Assembly: GCA_030913685.1 (NCBI GenBank)
Contig: CP133187.1
Coordinates: 2,888,322-2,952,321, forward strand
Origin: Oscillospiraceae bacterium MB24-C1
GTDB taxonomy: Bacteria > Bacillota > Clostridia > Oscillospirales > Ruminococcaceae
Reading direction: 5' to 3'
Length of the DNA stretch: 64,000 nucleotides
Shown: piece after piece, positions 17,440 through 26,602 of the stretch
Layout: every line of letters starts with the position of its first letter
How positions within the stretch are numbered: position 1 is the first letter of the stretch
Translations under genes and position numbers: made by a program
The notes under the pieces: generated by a model
Database searches by the model: none
Told to the model about the DNA's origin: nothing
What the model saw: only the letters and a program-made list of their open reading frames with translations

Positions 17440-18460
17440 CACACACACCCGTTTCTTGTATAAACAGTTCTGATAGCCTGTAAACGTCAAGTATATCCGG
17501 CAGATAGCTTATCAGACCAGCGGTATGCATGTTACGCGTCGGAAAAGAAACACCCAGGGCTAACGCGCCGGAAGCCTCACAGTGAAGCACGCCTGCGTCT
17601 GTACCACCAATATCCATAGTACGGTATTGCCAGTTGATACCTAACTGTGTTGCTTTTTGTAATATTTCTTCACGGAAAGCGCGGTTATAAATGGTTGCAC
17701 GATCCAATACCGAGACCGCCGCACCGCCACGCAGCCTGACACCCTGCATATGTTTTGGAATGCCTGTAAAATCTACGGCCGAGGTGCCCTCAATGACTAA
17801 ACATGCACCCGGGTTCAGCCGACGGGTTAACGGCAGTGCTCCGCGCAGCCAGATTTCCTCACCTGAGGTGAAGGCAAACCACGTGTCATATTCCAGCTTG
17901 TTTTCCATTAGCTTCATCAAAATGGCACAACCCGCCCGGTCATCTAGCGCCTTAGCCTTGATACAACGATCGCCAAAGAGTTGTGGCGTGTAATCGAACA
18001 CCACTGGATCTCCTACGGAGACTTTTGTTTCGGCTTGTTCTCTGCTGCAAGCGCCTATATCGAGGCTCAACTCATGCTCAAGGGGCGCTCTTCTGCGTTC
18101 TGCCGGTGTGGTAAGATGGTAAGCCTTAAGGGCGACAACCCCTTTAATTCTGTTTTTGCCAACACGCATGCGCATACCGACAGCGATACGGGGATCAACA
18201 GCACCAACGCTCACCAGTTTTAGCAGACCGGTGTCGGTGATTTTCTTCACCAAATAGCCCACTTCGTCGGTATGAGCACATACTACGACAGGACGTTTTC
18301 GGCGTTGTCTGCCTTTGACCAGTGCAATCAAATTGCCCATGGCGTCTGTTTCCACCGTTTCGGCAAGGTGAGCTATACGCTGGGCGATAAAGTGGCTAAC
18401 ATCCTGCTCGTGCCCCGCAACACCGTCTAATTCACAAAGCGATAAAATTAATTTTTCCAT
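17432..18460 (-). CDS. M42-family metalloaminopeptidase (glucanase/deblocking aminopeptidase family)
   Basis: A 342-aa protein with intact M42 residues: His63 and Asp65 in 'CAHTDEVGYL', Asp173/174 in 'KALDDRAGC', Glu201-Glu202 in 'TSGEEIWLRGA', an acidic ligand in 'VIEGTSAVDF' and His312 in 'RNMHTAG'. M42 enzymes form large tetrahedral assemblies that remove N-terminal residues from short peptides. ATG 18460 has GGAGGTGA a few bases upstream and overlaps the previous gene by 13 bases; the next homologue overlaps its end by 8 bases. The three form a tightly coupled set. Confidence 0.88.
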   Translation of the reverse strand: MEKLILSLCELDGVAGHEQDVSHFIAQRIAHLAETVETDAMGNLIALVKGRQRRKRPVVVCAHTDEVGYLVKKITDTGLLKLVSVGAVDPRIAVGMRMRVGKNRIKGVVALKAYHLTTPAERRRAPLEHELSLDIGACSREQAETKVSVGDPVVFDYTPQLFGDRCIKAKALDDRAGCAILMKLMENKLEYDTWFAFTSGEEIWLRGALPLTRRLNPGACLVIEGTSAVDFTGIPKHMQGVRLRGGAAVSVLDRATIYNRAFREEILQKATQLGINWQYRTMDIGGTDAGVLHCEASGALALGVSFPTRNMHTAGLISYLPDILDVYRLSELFIQETGVCDV

Positions 18461-19521
18461 GTCACATCACCTCCAAAGCAGAGATTCTGTGGGGTCGCCT
18501 CAGTGATTAGGCAAGCCAACAGCCGAGAGATAGCCATAATATCTTGCAGGCTGACAATTTCCACCGGTGTGTGCATGTACTTTAATGGAAGATTGATACC
18601 CACTGTGGCGGTGCCGGTTCCGGCTACCTGCATTGTCCATGCGTTTATGTAGCTTTCTGCCGCAACGGCTGCCAACCGTGTTGGAATGTCGTTTTTCTGC
18701 GCAATCTGCCTGAGCAGCGCAGCTGCGGCGGGCAAACTGTTCGCACCGGTAAAAATCACCGGGCCGCCTTTTAGCGGAAAAACATCATCTTTAGGTAATG
18801 AATCTTCAGTTTCCGCATGGCAAACATCAACCGAGACGGCCAGGTCGGCCGGATAGCGGTAACTGCAAACGCTGGCACCGACAAAGCCAATTTCTTCTTT
18901 TGTCGTACCCGTTATAATAAGATTACAAGGAATGGGTGAATCTTTTATAAGTTCCAGCGCATACAGAATACTAACAAAGCAGGCGCGGTCATCCATAGCC
19001 TTTCCACATATCAAGCCATCAGCCATTTCAAAGGACTCATCAGCAAAAGTTATGTAATCACCAGGATGTACGATGTTCTTGACCTCATCGGCCTTACGAC
19101 CCAGATCAACCAACATTTCAGAAGTGGGGGTAGCTGTAGTAGCGTCCATGTGAATAAGCAAATGTGGCGGTATAGTAGCAACAATGCCTTTTATCAGCCC
19201 GCGGCATCGGGTGCGAACTAATAGTGTTTGCCCTAGCATCACCCGTTGGTCAATACCTCCAATGGGAGTAAATCGCAAAAAACCTTCTGCAGTAATTTCG
19301 GTTACCATGGCACCAATTTGGTCGAGATGTGCATCCAATAAGAGCGTTGGTGCGTTGTACTCGTTTGAAAAGCGTTTAGCTACAAGATTGCCGAAACGAT
19401 CTATAATCACCTCGTCGACCATCGGGGCGATTAGCCCAGCGGCTATGCGCGCGATATTCTGCTCACAACCCGATACACCAAACTGGTTTGACAGCTCAAT
19501 GATTGTTTTTGTAACGTCCAA
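18448..19521 (-). CDS. M42-family metalloaminopeptidase
   Basis: A protein of about 357 aa, first gene of the leftward cluster. Catalytic residues are present: His65 and Asp67 in 'LDAHLDQIGAM', Asp177 in 'GKAMDDRACF', Glu209-Glu210 in 'TTKEEIGFVGAS', Asp in 'VSVDVCHAETED', and His in 'KYMHTPVEI'. I choose TTG 19521 because a GAGGAG ribosome binding site lies about 8 bases before it, and the ATG of the longer frame (19539) overlaps that site. The intergenic region upstream (19522-19866) is AT-rich and shared with the XRE-cupin regulator, so it probably holds both promoters. Confidence 0.88.
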   Translation of the reverse strand: MDVTKTIIELSNQFGVSGCEQNIARIAAGLIAPMVDEVIIDRFGNLVAKRFSNEYNAPTLLLDAHLDQIGAMVTEITAEGFLRFTPIGGIDQRVMLGQTLLVRTRCRGLIKGIVATIPPHLLIHMDATTATPTSEMLVDLGRKADEVKNIVHPGDYITFADESFEMADGLICGKAMDDRACFVSILYALELIKDSPIPCNLIITGTTKEEIGFVGASVCSYRYPADLAVSVDVCHAETEDSLPKDDVFPLKGGPVIFTGANSLPAAAALLRQIAQKNDIPTRLAAVAAESYINAWTMQVAGTGTATVGINLPLKYMHTPVEIVSLQDIMAISRLLACLITEATPQNLCFGGDVTWKN

Positions 19522-19866
19522 GCAGTTAACTCCTCTCAAATTATTTATATACTATAATTTTTTGATTAAAATCGAAAAATCAGAGAATTTAGTCGCGAAA
19601 CGACCTAGATAAAGATTTTTTAAAGATAAAAAAACTATAAAACAGACATTTTTAGTTGCTTTATGGTCATTTTAACACCCCATTATTATTGTGTCAATAT
19701 AATTTACCTTTATTTTTTTAGTATTAATAAAAATATTTGTGTATCAAAATTTTTTACATACAAACGCAAATGGCTCTAGCAACATTAATATGAACGTGCA
19801 TTTTAGCCCCAAATGGTGTATACTGATATTTGTTAGTTTTAGTATGACAATAATTTGGAGGCTTTT

Positions 19867-20430
19867 ATGCTTGGAAAACAGATAAGGAATCTTCGAAAGG
19901 AGCGCCAGCTTACCTTAAAAGAACTGGCCGATCTCACCGATTTGTCTGTCGGTTATCTGTCTCAATTGGAGCGGGATCAGGTTGAACCATCGTTATCTAG
20001 TATCAGAAAAATTGCTGCTTCACTAGATGTCCCTCCCTATATTTTTATGGACTTTGAAAAGAGCTCGGCACTGACTTTGCGCCGGGAAGAACAATTAGTT
20101 TTAAAAAAACCAATTTCAGCGATGGAATACACAGTGTTAACCCCACTGCCATCAAAGGACTATGTCCCCGGCTCACTGGTTCTGGGTTATACCCTGGATC
20201 CTGGAGAAGAAGATTTTGAATCACTCATTGTTCATAATAACGAGGAGATTGTATTGGTGTTGGAAGGAGAGCTAACTGTTCATTTAAGCAGTGAGACTAT
20301 CGTGCTACGCGAAGGGGATACAACCGTACTGCAAAAAAATACGCCCCACCGCTTTTCAAATGATGGGGAAGTGAAAATGCGTGCAGTATCCATTATGACA
20401 CCACCAATTTGGAGTTTGCAAAATTTATAA
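19867..20430 (+). CDS. XRE-family regulator with C-terminal cupin domain
   Basis: This 187-aa protein has an N-terminal HTH_3 domain ('IRNLRKERQLTLKELADLT', then 'SVGYLSQLERDQVEPSLSSI') and a C-terminal cupin_2 domain (~110-185: 'SLIVHNNEEIVLVLEGELTV' ... 'LREGDTTVLQKNTPHRFSND'). This PuuR-like architecture regulates polyamine, amino-acid and carboxylate catabolism, with the cupin sensing a metabolite. The longer frame starts with a TTG that is part of the TTTGGAGG ribosome binding site, so ATG 19867 is the real start. It is divergent from the three-M42 cluster and is its most likely regulator. Confidence 0.9.
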   Translation: MLGKQIRNLRKERQLTLKELADLTDLSVGYLSQLERDQVEPSLSSIRKIAASLDVPPYIFMDFEKSSALTLRREEQLVLKKPISAMEYTVLTPLPSKDYVPGSLVLGYTLDPGEEDFESLIVHNNEEIVLVLEGELTVHLSSETIVLREGDTTVLQKNTPHRFSNDGEVKMRAVSIMTPPIWSLQNL

Positions 20431-20692
20431 TCGGTATGGACTTCGATCGTAAGATGGCCTGGCGCATAACAGAAAGAAATCGCAACAGAACATTACAGCA
20501 AACACATTGACCAGTTTTAGAAAACCATCCACATTAAGATCACCACATATCTGTTTAAGAATATGCGAGGCGGGCAGACAGCACAGCTTTGAGCTGAATA
20601 ACCTTGCGATTCGCCTGCGGGTGAGGAATGTTAAAATGGAAACAGTTATTATTTGTTACGTATGAAAATATGCATAATATTTACTTTCCGAC

Positions 20693-20738
20693 AAAAAGGC
20701 CGAAGAGTGAGGAGAATTCCCTCATTCTTTGGCCTTTT
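20693..20738 (+). terminator. Intrinsic terminator
   Basis: An inverted repeat of AAAAAGGCC...GGCCTTTT with an inner GTGAGG/CCTCAT pairing has an A-run on the left and T-run on the right. It lies about 260 bases after the XRE-cupin stop. Confidence 0.7.
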
Positions 20739-21273
20739 GATCATCTGCATATTAAGGTAAAGTTTGCTCTGCTGCTTTTCAATTTGATTGGGTAGTCTCA
20801 AGATTTATGTGTGCAATTAGTTTTCGCATCACCATTAGACAAGGATTTAGAGGACGCGGAGCAAATTGATAGGTGGTATTGCTGAACGATTCTGGGGGAT
20901 ATTTCGGTATCTCCCAACCCAGTACATAATGTCTGGCATAATAAACATAATGGGAAACTGGGATTATTCAGGATGATTTCAGAATGAAGTCAAATTCATT
21001 TTCAGCTATTCGCAATTCTTCTTGATGTGCCCAACTCTTTTCTCTGGTAGGGAAAAACAAATTTATTGACATCCCCCTCCTTTAAGTTTATCCAAAAACT
21101 ATTTACTGTCCTTTTGCAAGGATACTCTGGACGACTTTGGGTATGTAGTAGCAAAAAAGGCAGGGCATAGATTTCTGAAATCCATTGCCCTGCATCGCCC
21201 TCGGCAAAAGGGCATAGTAAATAATGCTTATTATGCAATACTCAACACATCCGGGTTTACTTTTTTAAAGCTT
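20739..21273. other. Gene-poor stretch with no convincing gene
   Basis: I see no recognisable protein. A leftward 34-codon frame (20968-21072) follows an AAAGGAGGGGG sequence only 3 bases from its ATG, and a 78-codon leftward frame (21002-21238) has no family I know. The motif ATAAACATAATG at about 20941 also occurs near 9878 and 38095. The stretch is probably decayed accessory DNA. Confidence 0.4.
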
Positions 21274-21771
21274 TTATATAGAACCTAACAGGTCATTCAA
21301 GCTAATTATCTTAGCGCCTTTGCTTTCGTAATAATGCAGCATTTCGCCAATTTTCTTTTTATCATAACTGGTAATGCAATCTGATAATACATTAACTCTA
21401 TAATTTGCTTTACGTAAGTTGTAACAGGTTGATTTAACACAAGCGACAGCATCTGCTCCTGCTATGTAGAAATCACATATTTCGTTTTTATGAATAAAGT
21501 CTGCGAACTCCTCACTGCTTAATGCATTTCCTCTATATTTTGTGAAAACATTTTTTGACACTATTTTCAAATCCGAAGCTAATTCAGACCCAAGTGTATT
21601 GGGTTTAAAAGTCCTCGTGCCGTCTGATAAATTTTCATGCCTTATGTAAACAACATGAATGTCTTTTTTTGCTGCCCAATCTATGGATTTGTTTATATTA
21701 TCAATTATTTCCTTGTAATTCTTTGTTATATCGTTTTGAATATCTATTATTATTAAAGCTTTTTTCTGCAT
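21274..21771 (-). CDS. Isochorismatase-family cysteine hydrolase
   Basis: A 165-aa single-domain hydrolase with the family triad: Asp10 in 'ALIIIDIQND', Lys78 in 'NVFTKYRGNAL', and Cys111 in 'AGADAVACVKSTC'. 'NYRVNVLSDCITSYD' is the usual strand and helix after the nucleophile. Members act as nicotinamidases, N-carbamoyl-amide hydrolases or true isochorismatases. The small size and lack of a nicotinamidase metal site favour a general amidohydrolase. It stands alone, transcribed leftward, with AGGAGG-like bases before ATG 21771. The substrate is not predictable. Confidence 0.85.
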   Translation of the reverse strand: MQKKALIIIDIQNDITKNYKEIIDNINKSIDWAAKKDIHVVYIRHENLSDGTRTFKPNTLGSELASDLKIVSKNVFTKYRGNALSSEEFADFIHKNEICDFYIAGADAVACVKSTCYNLRKANYRVNVLSDCITSYDKKKIGEMLHYYESKGAKIISLNDLLGSI

Positions 21772-21920
21772 AGGTTTCCTCCTGATGGATTGATAGGAAA
21801 AGCTTTTTTCGTAAATATCATCTTTCGATGACGAGAGTAAAACCGCCTGTCAATTGCAATGCGGCTCCCTCAAAGGGGATTCATAATCGGCGAAGCGTTC
21901 CAATAGAACCAGTTTCTTCA

Positions 21921-22184
21921 TTATGCGTTCACACCCCACTCCCTGCATTGCTCGATGCGCTTTCCATCATCACCCTGTTCTTTGTCATAGGCGAATTGGT
22001 TGAGCAAATCGCAGGGAAAGTCACTGCATTTACCGCAATGCTCCAGGCCTTTACCTTCGCAGCAACTTTTTACAGGGCAGGAATCGCCCCAAAACGGTTT
22101 GTCAATATGTACACAGCTCCCGCAATTCATCTTGTCCCTGTATTCGCACGCTCTACACAAAATGCCACACCTTGATTCAACCAT
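21921..22184 (-). CDS. DUF3795-like cysteine-rich protein
   Basis: An 87-aa protein with regularly spaced cysteines: 'CGILCRACEYR', 'MNCGSCVH', 'DSCPVKSCCEGKG', 'CGKCSDFPC'. This pattern matches DUF3795, small Firmicute and archaeal proteins thought to bind zinc or an iron-sulfur centre. GAGGGC lies before ATG 22184. It is followed leftward by a short frame ('MKKLVLLERFADYES') that ends after 23 codons and may be a truncated gene. It lies just downstream of the WYL regulator gene on the same strand and may be co-transcribed. The function is unknown. Confidence 0.75.
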   Translation of the reverse strand: MVESRCGILCRACEYRDKMNCGSCVHIDKPFWGDSCPVKSCCEGKGLEHCGKCSDFPCDLLNQFAYDKEQGDDGKRIEQCREWGVNA

Positions 22185-22251
22185 TGTTATGCCCTCGATT
22201 TTCTTTTTTATGTTATTTTAGCACGGCAAACACGACAACAGGGCGTCTTGT

Positions 22252-23160
22252 TTATTTGTACCTTGATAAAATATTTTCAGCGGCGGTTTTCAGATTTTCC
22301 ACGATATATTCCGGCTCTAACACTTTCACCTTGCCGCCAAAGCCGAGCAGCCAGACGAGAATATAATCGCGTTTCGTAAACTTGATTTCAAAACGCAATC
22401 CCTCGGCTGTTTCTTCGTAGCAATGGAGTCCGTAGGTTTCAATAAGCCGATACTTTTCTGATGTATCAAACAGCGCGACCAGTTTATTTTCTTTATCTTC
22501 CTCAAACCACGCTTTAAAGTCACGCTTCTCCGTCGGGATTTCGCGTGGTACAAACCTCTCGTCACATAAACGCAGATTCCACAGGCGTTGGAGTTTGAAC
22601 AGCCGAAAATCTGATCGCTCCAAACAAAACCCGAAAACATACCACGCCGTCCATTGAAAAATAACGAAGTATGGTTCAATATGGCGATGGGATTCGCCTT
22701 TTTCGTAGAAATAGTCAAACTCAATGATCTGACCGTAAAGCACAGCGCGTTTTATCAGTTCGATTTTATCGGTAAGTTGCCCTCTGTCATGTGAAGCGAG
22801 GTCGATAATGACAGGCTCGCGCATTGAAACAATCGCGTCAGTATTGGCGCGGAGTTTATCTAAGACGCGCTCGATATTCGACTGCTCCGACACGCTGCCA
22901 ATCCCTTTCAACGCGGCGATAATACCGGACAATTCATCTGCCGTTAAGACGCTCTTGTCCAGCTTGAACCCTTCGGCGATCGAAATACCGCCGCCGCTTC
23001 CTTGATGGGCGACTACGGGGATTCCCGCCCTGCACATTGCGTCAATATCGCGCCCGATTGTACGGCGGCTGACCTCGAACTTTTCAGCCAACTCAGGCGC
23101 GGTCACGCGGTCTTTTTGAAGAAGTATGGTAAGTATACCAAGTAGTCGGTCGAGTTTCAT
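22252..23160 (-). CDS. YafY-type transcriptional regulator (HTH_11 + WYL domain)
   Basis: This 302-aa protein has an N-terminal HTH_11 domain ('LLGILTILLQKDRVTAPELA', 'SRRTIGRDIDAMCRAGIPV') and a WYL domain (~135-215: 'IIEFDYFYEKGESHRHIEPY', then 'TAWYVFGFCLERSDFRLFKL'). A C-terminal WCX-like extension 'VWLLGFGGKVKVLEPE' is present. WYL regulators sense nucleic acids or nucleotide ligands and often control DNA-damage or defence functions, but standalone YafY members are also general regulators. It is a full-length gene with a good start at 23160. No obvious target gene lies beside it apart from the DUF3795 gene downstream. Confidence 0.87.
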   Translation of the reverse strand: MKLDRLLGILTILLQKDRVTAPELAEKFEVSRRTIGRDIDAMCRAGIPVVAHQGSGGGISIAEGFKLDKSVLTADELSGIIAALKGIGSVSEQSNIERVLDKLRANTDAIVSMREPVIIDLASHDRGQLTDKIELIKRAVLYGQIIEFDYFYEKGESHRHIEPYFVIFQWTAWYVFGFCLERSDFRLFKLQRLWNLRLCDERFVPREIPTEKRDFKAWFEEDKENKLVALFDTSEKYRLIETYGLHCYEETAEGLRFEIKFTKRDYILVWLLGFGGKVKVLEPEYIVENLKTAAENILSRYK

Positions 23161-23229
23161 CTTTCATCACCAATATCAGTATAACACAAAAACACGACAA
23201 CAGCGTGTCGTGTTTGAAAGTATAAATGC

Positions 23230-23340
23230 TCACCTGCATCTTCTGATTTCTCTTGCGGGGACACCTCCGACAACCGTATACGCAGGAACATCCTTTGTCG
23301 CGACTGTCTGTGTTTCAATAATCGCGCCATCGCCAATATG
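23230..23340 (-). pseudogene. C-terminal fragment of a hexapeptide-repeat acetyltransferase
   Basis: Leftward translation gives '[20 protein letters not shown]' followed by '[15 protein letters not shown]' and a stop. This is the typical end of left-handed beta-helix (Vat/CatB/LacA-type) acetyltransferases, where 'V-T-K-D-V-P-P-Y-x-I-V-G-G-x-P-A' is nearly invariant. Upstream, the frame turns into unrelated sequence ('[17 protein letters not shown]'), so the N-terminal part is missing. It is a truncated relic. Confidence 0.7.
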
Positions 23341-23424
23341 AAAAGTTATTTGCAAATAGCTAATAGGCGTGTAATTTGAAGTATACGTATGGGAACAAGC
23401 ATTTTGATACCGGGAAAACAAAAA

Positions 23425-23460
23425 AATGCGTCTTGAAATTCGGTTTATTCAAGACGCATT
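23425..23460. terminator. Bidirectional intrinsic terminator
   Basis: AATGCGTCTTGAA and TTCAAGACGCATT form a 13-bp perfect stem with a 10-base loop, flanked by AAAAAA on the left and T-rich bases on the right. Confidence 0.7.
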
Positions 23461-23778
23461 TGCTGTATATTTTTCTCAATAGCTCAAGCCCGCTGGACAT
23501 AGCGCTACATAGAATATAATAATAAAACCGTTTTGATTCCATCAAACTAGGATCTGAGCTTATACGTAATTTGCGTTATGCTAAAACCTAACAATCTAAA
23601 AGATATGAAATGGGTGGCAATACAGGATTTGAACTACCACCCTATCGCATTATACATAAGGCGAAACAATTAGATTATCATGGTTTATTTAATTGAATGT
23701 CTATTTAATGCAATTCGGCACTTAACAAAATCGCGTAATACCCTACAAGGGCCCCTATATAGCGCGTGTCTAAAAGTG

Positions 23779-25632
23779 TCATTTTTTCGAAGCCTCACCA
23801 AACTCTCCAGTTTCCACCAATGCCTCGTCATGTACAACGGTGCTAACAACCTTCGTAATCACATGATCCTGCCGCACTGCTTGGACGGTTGATTGAACTG
23901 CCTTTTCAACCTCGTATTCCTGCTTAAGCCCGGCATTGAGCGTGTATACCGTAATAAGAAGAACGACCGCAAACGGAAGGCCTGTAATGACTGAACCGGT
24001 TTGCAGAGCAGTCAGGCCGCCGCCTATCAATAGAGTCGCCGCAACAACACCTTCCAGCACAGCCCAAAAGATTCGTTGGGGGACAGGAGAATTCAATTTG
24101 CCACCCGATGTGAGATGATCAACTACCAATGAACCGGAATCGGACGAAGTAACGAAAAAAACGGTTACCAAAATCACACCTACGACCGATAAAATATCGT
24201 GCAAAGGCAAAGCATCAAGCATTGCAAACATGGCAAGGGACTCATCGATATTGACAGCGGACAGAATATCGGCTGCACCGCTCATTTCTTGAAAAATGGC
24301 CGTCCCACCAAAAACCGACATCCAAATAAAGGATAGTAGCGACGGAATGAGCATAACACCTAGAATGAATTCACGCACTGTTCGCCCCTTGGATATTCTG
24401 GCGATGAACATGCCCACAAAAGGAGACCACGAAATCCACCAAGCCCAGTAGAAAATTGTCCATCCACCCTGCCAATTGGTTTCGCGAAAGGTCTCTGTCC
24501 ACGAGCTCATTTCGATGAAGTTTGCAATATAATACCCGATATTTTGGGTAAAACCACTCAAAATATAAACAGTCGGCCCCGCAATCATGATAAAGATCAG
24601 GAATACCCCGGCCAATACCATATTCAACTCGCTGAGTCGCTTAACGCCCCCGTCAAGCCCTAAAACAACCGAGGTGGTCGCAAGTGCGGTAATCACAAAA
24701 ATTAAACCAATTTGTATCGGCACAGTAATTGAAAGACCAAACAGGTGGTTTAATCCAGCATTGACCTGTGAAACCCCCAGGCCTAAAGAAGTTGCAAGGC
24801 CCGTCAGTGTCGCAAGGACAGAAAGAACATCAATGATATTCCCACATACGCCGTAAATTTTATTCCCAAGAAGCGGGTAAAACACCGAGCGCATAGTTAG
24901 AGGGAGCCCACGGTTAAATGCAAAAAATGCCAATGCCAAGCCGACCAATGCATAAATGGCCCATGGGTGAATTCCCCAATGAAAAAATGTGCTGGCCATC
25001 GCTGACTGCGCGGCCTCGGGTGAATTTGGATTCATGACGCCAAACATTGGAGATGGATTATATAAATGCGAAATTGGCTCAGCTACACTCCAGAACATCA
25101 GCCCGATGCCCATACCGGCACTAAGCAGCATGGCGTACCACGCAAATTTACCAAACTCCGGATCTGCTTCAGCGCCGCCAATTTTAAGATTGCCATAGCG
25201 GCCAAACGCAAAACACAGACCTGCAACGACAAAAATATTGCTTGCCAAAATGAGAAACCACCCAGCATTTTTTGTGATGCCACTCATAATCGAATCGAAA
25301 AAAACCTCAGCTCGTGTAGGGAAGGATAGTGTCAACCCGATAAATACGAAGAGAATGACCGCTGAAATCAGTGTAACTTGAGGGTGGATATCAAACCCGT
25401 ACCCCTTCCAATTATTCGCACCCGGTTCCTGCTGATCTGACTCGTCAAACCATGATACCGTCGGGCTAATTTGCAACCCCTTAAACGGTTTTCGGTTCTT
25501 AATCGCGTGCTGGCGCGCCTCTTTTTCCACCTTATTCAGCTTTTGCTCAAGCTGCTTCTTCTCAATAATTTTGCGCTTTCTTTCATTTTCTTCACAATTT
25601 TTCTGTTCTACTTTTTTACTGTTATTCTCCAT
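23779..25632 (-). CDS. BCCT-family betaine/carnitine/choline transporter
   Basis: A protein of about 617 aa with 12 predicted TM helices and the BCCT signature around TM8, 'TIFYWAWWISWSPFVGMFIA' followed by 'ARISKGRTVREFI'. Other hallmarks are 'PEFGKFAWYAMLLSAGMGIG', 'FFHWGIHPWAIYALVGLAL' and the TM10 region 'VTVFFVTSSDSGSLVVDHL'. A highly charged N-terminal region (residues 1-55, coiled-coil-like with many Lys/Glu) and a charged C-tail may sense osmotic strength, as in BetP. AGGGGGG precedes ATG 25632. It imports a quaternary ammonium compound with Na+ or H+, as osmoprotectant or substrate. No catabolic partner lies beside it. Confidence 0.9.
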   Translation of the reverse strand: MENNSKKVEQKNCEENERKRKIIEKKQLEQKLNKVEKEARQHAIKNRKPFKGLQISPTVSWFDESDQQEPGANNWKGYGFDIHPQVTLISAVILFVFIGLTLSFPTRAEVFFDSIMSGITKNAGWFLILASNIFVVAGLCFAFGRYGNLKIGGAEADPEFGKFAWYAMLLSAGMGIGLMFWSVAEPISHLYNPSPMFGVMNPNSPEAAQSAMASTFFHWGIHPWAIYALVGLALAFFAFNRGLPLTMRSVFYPLLGNKIYGVCGNIIDVLSVLATLTGLATSLGLGVSQVNAGLNHLFGLSITVPIQIGLIFVITALATTSVVLGLDGGVKRLSELNMVLAGVFLIFIMIAGPTVYILSGFTQNIGYYIANFIEMSSWTETFRETNWQGGWTIFYWAWWISWSPFVGMFIARISKGRTVREFILGVMLIPSLLSFIWMSVFGGTAIFQEMSGAADILSAVNIDESLAMFAMLDALPLHDILSVVGVILVTVFFVTSSDSGSLVVDHLTSGGKLNSPVPQRIFWAVLEGVVAATLLIGGGLTALQTGSVITGLPFAVVLLITVYTLNAGLKQEYEVEKAVQSTVQAVRQDHVITKVVSTVVHDEALVETGEFGEASKK

Positions 25633-25993
25633 CAAAGGCCCCCCTGTATTAATTAAACCGAAGAGGATGTTATATATAATATATCCATCAATCCTGGGCT
25701 TATAAAAGCGACTAATTAATTATTCTATCATATTTGGGGGATATTCTTCAAGTTTTCACTGGCTCAATTCTAGCGAACCAACGCTGTCCCTGATATACAA
25801 TCTTGCGTCTTGCCGTAGGCTGCAGATGTTGTGAGCATTTCTAAGGGCAGCTCTGCAAATATTTTTATCAGCTTATCATATCGCGATAAAGTTTCTATTG
25901 ACGAATTTTTCGGACCCAAACCAGTGTTCAAATAAAACGCTATTAAATAGATTAATAATCCGAAATATTTTTATTATATACTTCTCTGCTGTA

Positions 25994-26030
25994 AAAAGCG
26001 TGTTGAATTTCAAAATTCAACACGCTTTCG
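25994..26030. terminator. Hairpin, probable terminator
   Basis: AAAGCGTGTTGAATTT and its complement AAATTCAACACGCTTT form a stem of about 16 bp with a 2-3 base loop, preceded by an A-run and followed by T-rich bases. Confidence 0.65.
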
Positions 26031-26288
26031 CTTTTGCCGCTTTAGCACAAAAGAAAAGCAATCCCCGAGATACTGAGGGATCGTTCTGATACTGCTGAAG
26101 CGCGCTTATTGGCCTCCTCAACCAGCTTTTAAATGCTGATATGGGTTGGTATGTAGGGCAAATTACTGATAGTTTTGTTAAAATGCCGCCCGTATTGCTC
26201 ATAGCCTTGTTCGGCAAGGACATACAGGGGGCAACATTTGCCCTGCCGTCAGAAGTGGGGGTGAGGGGACAGTGGCAATCGTTTTTAC

Positions 26289-26400
26289 ATCGCTTTAATT
26301 TCAGCCATAGTCATGCTTTCGTTCTCGGAAATCTGCACTACCGTGTGTTCTTGACCCATTTATAGAACGTTGATGAGGATATTCCATATTCCTGCAAAAT
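26289..26400 (-). pseudogene. Remnant of an IS3-family transposase OrfA
   Basis: Leftward translation gives 'LQEYGISSSTFYKWVKN', the recognition helix of IS3-type OrfA proteins. After a frameshift it continues as 'VVQISENESMTMAEIKAM', matching the linker before the leucine zipper. Only about 35 codons survive, in two frames, so it is a scar. Confidence 0.5.
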
Positions 26401-26602
26401 TTAACTGCTGGATTTTCCTGGCTGGCCAGTTCCGTATTTTGAGGCGATTCAATAAAACTGGTGATAGGCAAAATGCCCTCTGATGTAGGGAAATAAAACT
26501 ACACCAAGGGAGATTTTGATTTCTTTAAAAAGATTCAATCCTGCTACAGGAAACCCAAAGGATGTATAGTCTCGGCTTGCGGCTCCATTTGTGACAGCTG
26601 AC

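Larger units (their letters stand above)
25640..26602. other. Gene-poor stretch with mobile-element debris
   Basis: Apart from a terminator and an IS3 fragment (listed separately) I see no intact gene. A leftward open stretch around 25770-25890 ('RYDKLIKIFAELPLEM') has no start or known family. Several short frames are interrupted within 70 codons. Confidence 0.4.

Noticed and set aside
20968..21072. 34-codon leftward peptide with a strong AAAGGAGGGGG site
   Set aside because: The spacing to the ATG is only 3 bases, the product ('MSINLFFPTREKSWAHQEEL...') matches nothing I know, and the surrounding DNA is gene-poor.
23595..23660. tRNA-like stretch: the complement contains GTTCAAATCCTGTATTGCC, resembling a T-arm and 3' acceptor half
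   Set aside because: No matching 5' acceptor half, D arm or anticodon arm can be folded, so it is at most an att-site relic and not a tRNA gene.
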